Positions 60,200 through 64,000 of a DNA stretch of 64,000 nt are shown here, piece after piece. Origin of the DNA: Sporobacter sp963675425 (lineage in GTDB: Bacteria; Bacillota; Clostridia; Oscillospirales; Oscillospiraceae). The translations under genes and the position numbers were made by a program. Location of the stretch: contig OY776214.1 in the NCBI GenBank assembly GCA_963675425.1, forward strand, positions 496,001-560,000, written 5' to 3'. Under the pieces are notes generated by a model. The model saw only the letters and a program-made list of their open reading frames with translations, was not told the origin of the DNA and did not search any database. Every line of letters begins with the position of its first letter. Within the stretch, counting starts at the first letter, position 1.

Positions 60200-61681
60200 A
60201 TGAGCACATCCAATAATAATAATAACGGCCAGAACACATCCAGCGACACGGTACCTTGGATTGTCGTCGGCATATGCCTTCTGGCATTTTGGCCGGTGGG
60301 TCTTGTCCTGCTGATCAAAAAACTCAATTCTGAAAATACGGCCGGGCGCGCAGAGAACCGGCACGCCGGGCAAACAGCCTGGCGGCAGGACTTGCAGGCC
60401 GAAACAGATAAATGGCGTCACCAGTGGCGCACTGAAAGCAACAAATGGCGGCAGGACTGGCGCGCCGGCAATTGGGGCAAAAGCGTGGAGCGTTTTTTTG
60501 ATTCGCTTTTCAATACGACCGCCGACTCGTCCCAGGCTTCATCCACGTACAAAGGTTACTATCGGCAGCCATATGAACCGGAACAGGAACAGCAGTCACA
60601 GCAGCAGTCTGCTCGGGACCAGTATGCGCCCGGGCAGGAAAAGCCGGCGCTCCGGCCCATACCTGAACACAGGGCTCATAACGCGCATCAGCGTCCACAG
60701 GAAGCCCGCGGGGCGTCTCAGTCCCAGTCTTACAGCCAGCAGCGGAAACAAGCCGCTGATGCAGGCGAAACCGCCAAACAGCAGAAGCGCTCGAGAAAAG
60801 GCCTCAGCATCGCCCTGTCGCTTCTCGGTGTCCTTCTCGGCCTAGGCGGCGTCATATTGATGGCGCTCGGCGCCAGCCAATATGCGGTGTACGGGCTGAG
60901 TGTTTCCAATCTGCTTGTCTTTATACTCGGTACATTCAGCCTGATCGGCGGCCTTAGCTGCTTCATAACACGCAATGTCTTGATAAAGCGAATGAACCGG
61001 TTTAAAAAATACGCCGCCATCATCGGCGACGCTGATATTGCCAGTATATCGGGCATTTCCAGAAAAGCGGGTGATCCGGACGGCAAAACCCGTCGGACGG
61101 TTCAGCTGATGATAAACGCCGGATACTTCGGTGCCGAGGCGTATATTGACAACAATCTCGGATTGGTACGTTCTTATACGGCGGCTGAAAAGCAACGCGC
61201 TGGCGACGCATCAGCGCGTCAGCCAGGGGACAGCGAGAACGGCGGAGGTAACACGTACGTCACCATCATTAATGAGCTTCATATGCTCTGTGTCCAGACA
61301 GTCGATCCCGTCATTTGCGCTAAGATACAACGTATCGAGGACCTTACGGCAAAGATCTTTCGAACCGTTGAAGAACATCCGGAGAAAAAGTCGCAGGTCC
61401 GCCGGTTTTTAAACATTTATCTTCCGACGACTATTAAGCTTCTTCATTCGTATCAGACGCTTGAACGGCAAGGTGTCAGCGGTGAGAATATTCAATCCGC
61501 CAAGCAGGATATCGAGCGAATCCTTGATACGCTGATCACGGGATTCGAGCAACAGCTGGATCAGCTTTTTATGACAGACAAACTGGATATCTCATCTGAT
61601 ATCAATGTGCTGGAAAATTTGATGCAGCAGGACGGTCTGACGGGAGACCAGCCGTTTTTCAAAACGGCCGGCGGTCACTAA
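60200..61681 (+). CDS. XpaC-like membrane protein
   Basis: A 493-residue protein. After a short polar start a transmembrane helix (about 16-37, VPWIVVGICLLAFWPVGLVLLI) is followed by a long Gln/Arg-rich disordered region (about 50-215). Two more helices lie at about 220-270 (ALSLLGVLLGLGGVILMALG). The C-terminal domain (about 335-490), with IQRIEDLTAKIFRTVEEHPEK and FLNIYLPTTIKLLHSY, matches the XpaC family. That family is named after hydrolysis of 5-bromo-4-chloroindolyl phosphate, and its true function is unclear. ATG 60200 follows GAGAAGG. Confidence 0.8.
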   Translation: MSTSNNNNNGQNTSSDTVPWIVVGICLLAFWPVGLVLLIKKLNSENTAGRAENRHAGQTAWRQDLQAETDKWRHQWRTESNKWRQDWRAGNWGKSVERFFDSLFNTTADSSQASSTYKGYYRQPYEPEQEQQSQQQSARDQYAPGQEKPALRPIPEHRAHNAHQRPQEARGASQSQSYSQQRKQAADAGETAKQQKRSRKGLSIALSLLGVLLGLGGVILMALGASQYAVYGLSVSNLLVFILGTFSLIGGLSCFITRNVLIKRMNRFKKYAAIIGDADIASISGISRKAGDPDGKTRRTVQLMINAGYFGAEAYIDNNLGLVRSYTAAEKQRAGDASARQPGDSENGGGNTYVTIINELHMLCVQTVDPVICAKIQRIEDLTAKIFRTVEEHPEKKSQVRRFLNIYLPTTIKLLHSYQTLERQGVSGENIQSAKQDIERILDTLITGFEQQLDQLFMTDKLDISSDINVLENLMQQDGLTGDQPFFKTAGGH

Positions 61682-61693
61682 AACCGATTTTAA

Positions 61694-61724
61694 ATATCCG
61701 GGGGTTTAACCCCCGGGTATTTTT
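61694..61724. terminator. Terminator between convergent genes
   Basis: Arms ATATCCGGGGG and CCCCCGGGTAT around TTTAA, followed by TTTTA on the plus strand. It ends the XpaC-like transcript and lies at the end of spoVAC. Confidence 0.8.
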
Positions 61725-61728
61725 ACAG

Positions 61729-62166
61729 TTACTTAAATAGGATATAAAGTATACCGTAGATAATGGAAGCCGCTATACCGAATACGATTACAGGCCCCGC
61801 GATGACAAACATTTTCGCGCTCATGCCCGTGATAATACCCTCGCTTTTAAATTCAAGCGCCGGAGCGGCCACGGAGTTTGCAAATCCCGTGATCGGTACA
61901 AGCGTGCCCGCACCGGCAAATTTCGCCAGATTGTCGTATACCTTAAGTCCGGTTAAAAGCGCGCCGACAAATATCAGCGTAATGGATGTCGCTGTACCGG
62001 CGCCGTCCTGCTCCAGTCCGGCGGCTTTATAACCATTGATAAGCGCCTGGCCGATGCAGCAGATGATACCGCCAGACACAAAGGCTTTAAGCATATTGGG
62101 AACCAGCGGCGATTTCGGCGCTTTTTTCTTTACATAACTGTCATATTCTTTTTGGGTCATTTTCAT
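61729..62166 (-). CDS. spoVAC: Stage V sporulation protein AC
   Basis: A 145-residue membrane protein of the SpoVAC/SpoVAEB family. It has about four helices, with FVSGGIICCIGQALINGYKA and AGAGTLVPITGFANSVAAPALEFKSEG, the conserved family core. SpoVAC forms a channel for dipicolinic acid uptake in spores and release in germination. ATG 62166 follows AAGGAGG. Partners spoVAD and spoVAE, which usually follow, are not present here, because the downstream side holds a terminator. It marks the organism as a spore-former. Confidence 0.93.
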   Translation of the reverse strand: MKMTQKEYDSYVKKKAPKSPLVPNMLKAFVSGGIICCIGQALINGYKAAGLEQDGAGTATSITLIFVGALLTGLKVYDNLAKFAGAGTLVPITGFANSVAAPALEFKSEGIITGMSAKMFVIAGPVIVFGIAASIIYGILYILFK

Positions 62167-62256
62167 GGTGTCAACCTCCTTATTTAGCTTTTCCAACGCC
62201 AGAACGTTTATTCTGCTGTTTTGTACACTGACATCCCGTTGTCTGCAACGCAAAAA

Positions 62257-62288
62257 GAAGGTGTACCGCCTCACAGGCGTACACCTTC
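62257..62288 (-). terminator. Terminator of the rpsD-rpoA-rplQ operon
   Basis: On the minus strand arms GAAGGTGTAC and GTACACCTTC, with an inner GCCT/AGGC pair, are followed by TTTTTG. It lies 22 bp after rplQ. Confidence 0.85.
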
Positions 62289-62309
62289 ACTTTTTTATCT
62301 GCAGGATGA

Positions 62310-62654
62310 TTATTTAACCAGCTCGAGAACGGCCATTTCAGCCGCATCGCCGCGTCTGGGGCCAATGCGCGTAATCCGCGTGTAGCCGCCGTTTCTCTCG
62401 GCATACTGCTGCGAGATCTCGCCAAACACTTTCGTCACAACGTCTTCGCGCGTGATGAAAGACAGCGCCTGACGCCTCGATGCCAGCGTGTTCTTTTTTC
62501 CGAGCGTTATCATTTTCTCGGCGATGGGTGCAATCTCCTTGGCGCGCGTGATCGTCGTTTGCATATTCCCTTTGTCGAGGAAATCGGTGACCTGCTGCCT
62601 CAGCATCGCGATGCGCTGATCTGTCGGCTTGCCGAGTTTACGTACTCCAGGCAT
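62310..62654 (-). CDS. rplQ: 50S ribosomal protein L17
   Basis: A 114-residue L17. ATG 62654 follows AAGGAGGCAG. Conserved blocks are RKLGKPTDQRIAMLRQQVTD, ITRAKEIAPIAEKMITLGKK and GYTRITRIGPRRGDAAEMAVLEL. It sits at the exit-tunnel side of the 50S subunit. It is the last gene of the rpsD-rpoA-rplQ unit, 31 bp after rpoA. Confidence 0.97.
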   Translation of the reverse strand: MPGVRKLGKPTDQRIAMLRQQVTDFLDKGNMQTTITRAKEIAPIAEKMITLGKKNTLASRRQALSFITREDVVTKVFGEISQQYAERNGGYTRITRIGPRRGDAAEMAVLELVK

Positions 62655-62685
62655 GTCGTCTGCCTCCTTGTTCAGAAATATTAAA

Positions 62686-63636
62686 TCAGGTGTTTTCTTC
62701 ACTTGCCAGAGACAGTCCCATCATCGCCAGCTTGTGGACGACTTCCTCCAGCGATTTACGTCCGAGGTTTCTAACTTTGATCATTTCTTCCTCGGATTTA
62801 GATATAAGATCCTCAACTGTGTTGATATTGGCGCGTTTGAGGCAGTTGAAGCTGCGCACCGACAGATCCAGCTCTTCGATGGTCATCTCAAGTACCTTGT
62901 CCCGCTGCGTTTCAGCCTTTTCCACGACAGTTGATTTGTTGCTGATCGTCTCCGACAGATCGGTAAACAGTACAAAGTGATCGCACAGGATCTTTGCTCC
63001 AAGCGACACGGCATCTCTGGCCGAAATGGTTTTATCTGTCCACACCTCAAGAGTCAGCTTGTCAAAGTCCGTCATATTGCCAACACGCGTATTCTCGACG
63101 GTGTAATTGACCTTCTGCACTGGCGTATAAATAGAATCGATCGGGATGACGCCGATGATCGGCTGCTGCAGTTTATTGCGCTCGGCCGGGACATAGCCCC
63201 TGCCGTGGCCGATGGTCATCTCAATGCTCAGCGACGCATCGGCGCTGAGCGTGGCTATATGCAGCTCGGGGTTTAAAATTTCAACTTCGCCGTCAGGTTT
63301 AATGTCGCCGGCTTTGACCTCACGCTCGCCCACAGCTTCTATATAAATGGTCTTGGTCCTTTGGCTGTGAAGGCGGGCGATGATACCCTTGATGTTGAGA
63401 ATTATTTCTGTGACATCTTCCTTGACGCCCGGTATCGTCGAAAACTCATGCTGTATGCCGGCGATCTTAACGGTCGTAACGGCAGTCCCGGGAAGTGATG
63501 ATAAAAGAATCCTTCGAAGAGAGTTACCTAAGGTCGTACCATAACCGCGTTCCAGTGGTTCAACGATATATTTGCCGTAGGAGTCGTCACCGGGAGTCTC
63601 GATGCATTCAATGCGCGGCCTTTCTATTTCTACCAT
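62686..63636 (-). CDS. rpoA: RNA polymerase alpha subunit
   Basis: A 316-residue alpha subunit. The N-terminal assembly domain has VEPLERGYGTTLGNSLRRILLSSLPG and GRGYVPAERNK. The C-terminal domain (about 245-310) has LDLSVRSFNCLKRANINTVEDL and VRNLGRKSLEEV, for UP-element and activator contact. Length and order after rpsD are standard for Firmicutes. Confidence 0.98.
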   Translation of the reverse strand: MVEIERPRIECIETPGDDSYGKYIVEPLERGYGTTLGNSLRRILLSSLPGTAVTTVKIAGIQHEFSTIPGVKEDVTEIILNIKGIIARLHSQRTKTIYIEAVGEREVKAGDIKPDGEVEILNPELHIATLSADASLSIEMTIGHGRGYVPAERNKLQQPIIGVIPIDSIYTPVQKVNYTVENTRVGNMTDFDKLTLEVWTDKTISARDAVSLGAKILCDHFVLFTDLSETISNKSTVVEKAETQRDKVLEMTIEELDLSVRSFNCLKRANINTVEDLISKSEEEMIKVRNLGRKSLEEVVHKLAMMGLSLASEENT

Positions 63637-63708
63637 ATATACCCTCCTTCAATGATCGGTGCAAAAAACACCGCGGTTTTCCAGCTATCCAATATGAGGG
63701 CTTGATTA

Positions 63709-64000
63709 TTACTTCGAGTAAAGCTCAACGATCAGCTGCTCCGTAATGGGCAGGTCAATGTCTTCCCGCGCCGGGATGCCGACAACTTTTGCCGTCAGTG
63801 AAGCAACATCGTACTCAAGCCATTTGGGTGGCTGTCTGAAGGAGTTGGCCTCGATCACGGACTTAAACTTGTCAAGGCTGCGGCTTGATTCCTTAAGGGA
63901 AACAGACATGCCGGGCTTGACAAGAAAAGACGGGATGTTGACTTTTTTACCGTCGACAGTGAAATGACCGTGCAAAACAAGCTGTCTTGCCTCAGCGCGG
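63709..64000 (-). CDS. rpsD: 30S ribosomal protein S4, N-terminus beyond window
   Basis: The visible C-terminal 96 codons run off the right edge. RAEARQLVLHGHFTVDGKKVNIPSF is the S4 RNA-binding domain core, and PKWLEYDVASLTAKVVGIPAREDIDLPITEQLIVELYSK is the conserved end. S4 starts 30S assembly and often represses its own operon. It lies 72 bp before rpoA. Confidence 0.96.
   Translation of the reverse strand, partial: RAEARQLVLHGHFTVDGKKVNIPSFLVKPGMSVSLKESSRSLDKFKSVIEANSFRQPPKWLEYDVASLTAKVVGIPAREDIDLPITEQLIVELYSK

Noticed and set aside
1..64000. CRISPR arrays
   Set aside because: No series of short, regularly spaced repeats was seen; the only spaced repeats are the IS3-end triplets.

Overview
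The window looks like a chromosomal segment of an anaerobic, endospore-forming, S-layer-bearing Firmicute of class Clostridia. An Oscillospiraceae/Eubacteriales-type genome is an inference from codon use and gene content. Supporting signs are spoVAC, SLH-domain surface proteins, a T-box leader before cysE-cysS, the rimP-nusA-ylxR-ylxQ-infB-rbfA-nrnA-truB-ribF operon, the rpsD-rpoA-rplQ cluster, strong AGGAGG ribosome binding sites and consensus sigma-A promoters.

Layout. 1-4.9 kb: a minus-strand operon of a HlyD-type adaptor, a MacB-type ATPase and permease, and an SLH protein that runs off the left edge. 5.3-7.3 kb: an OmpR/VanR-type two-component system. 7.5-10.3 kb: a receiver-domain scrap, a LytTR regulator with a GHKL kinase, and an unknown charged protein. 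10.4-12 kb: a possible intron fragment, a broken IS3-type element and a tRNA-Ala-like remnant. 12.1-24.7 kb: the most interesting region, two divergent gene sets. Each has an iron-siderophore/B12/molybdate-type ABC importer (lipoprotein, FecCD permease, ATPase) plus a pair of nitrogenase component-1-like proteins. The right-hand set also has a NifH-like ATPase. Between the sets lie two copies of the same structured RNA, one facing each way. By eye it resembles the molybdenum/tungsten cofactor riboswitch, and each copy is followed by terminator hairpins. 24.8-27.5 kb: parA and serine-recombinase remnants, an intact IS3-family element and a second tRNA-Ala-like remnant. 27.6-32.6 kb: a second LytTR/GHKL pair, a small lipoprotein, an IS1182-type element and a decayed secreted-protein gene. 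33.1 kb: an intact tRNA-Ala(CGC).

33.5-45.3 kb is mostly housekeeping: an alpha/beta hydrolase, polA-rimI-tsaD, a hexapeptide-repeat protein, cysE-cysS behind a T-box, and a large SLH surface protein with a perfect sigma-A promoter. 46.3-54.2 kb is the nusA-infB operon. 54.3-61.7 kb holds an HTH protein, a 1065-bp IS inside a terminator hairpin flanked by 27-bp direct repeats, a sugar ABC permease/ATPase pair with no binding protein, and an XpaC-like protein. The right end carries spoVAC, rplQ, rpoA and the start-less part of rpsD.

Interpretation. The 12-25 kb locus is likely a cofactor- or metal-responsive uptake-and-reduction system. The importer would bring in a metal complex or organic cofactor, and a two-component nitrogenase-like reductase would act on it. 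The substrate is unknown. The proteins lack the cysteine that binds the nitrogenase active-site cofactor, and the conserved cysteines (three plus one) fit a simple [4Fe-4S] relay cluster. The locus sits between tRNA-Ala-derived repeats and next to partition/recombinase remnants, which suggests acquisition as an island.
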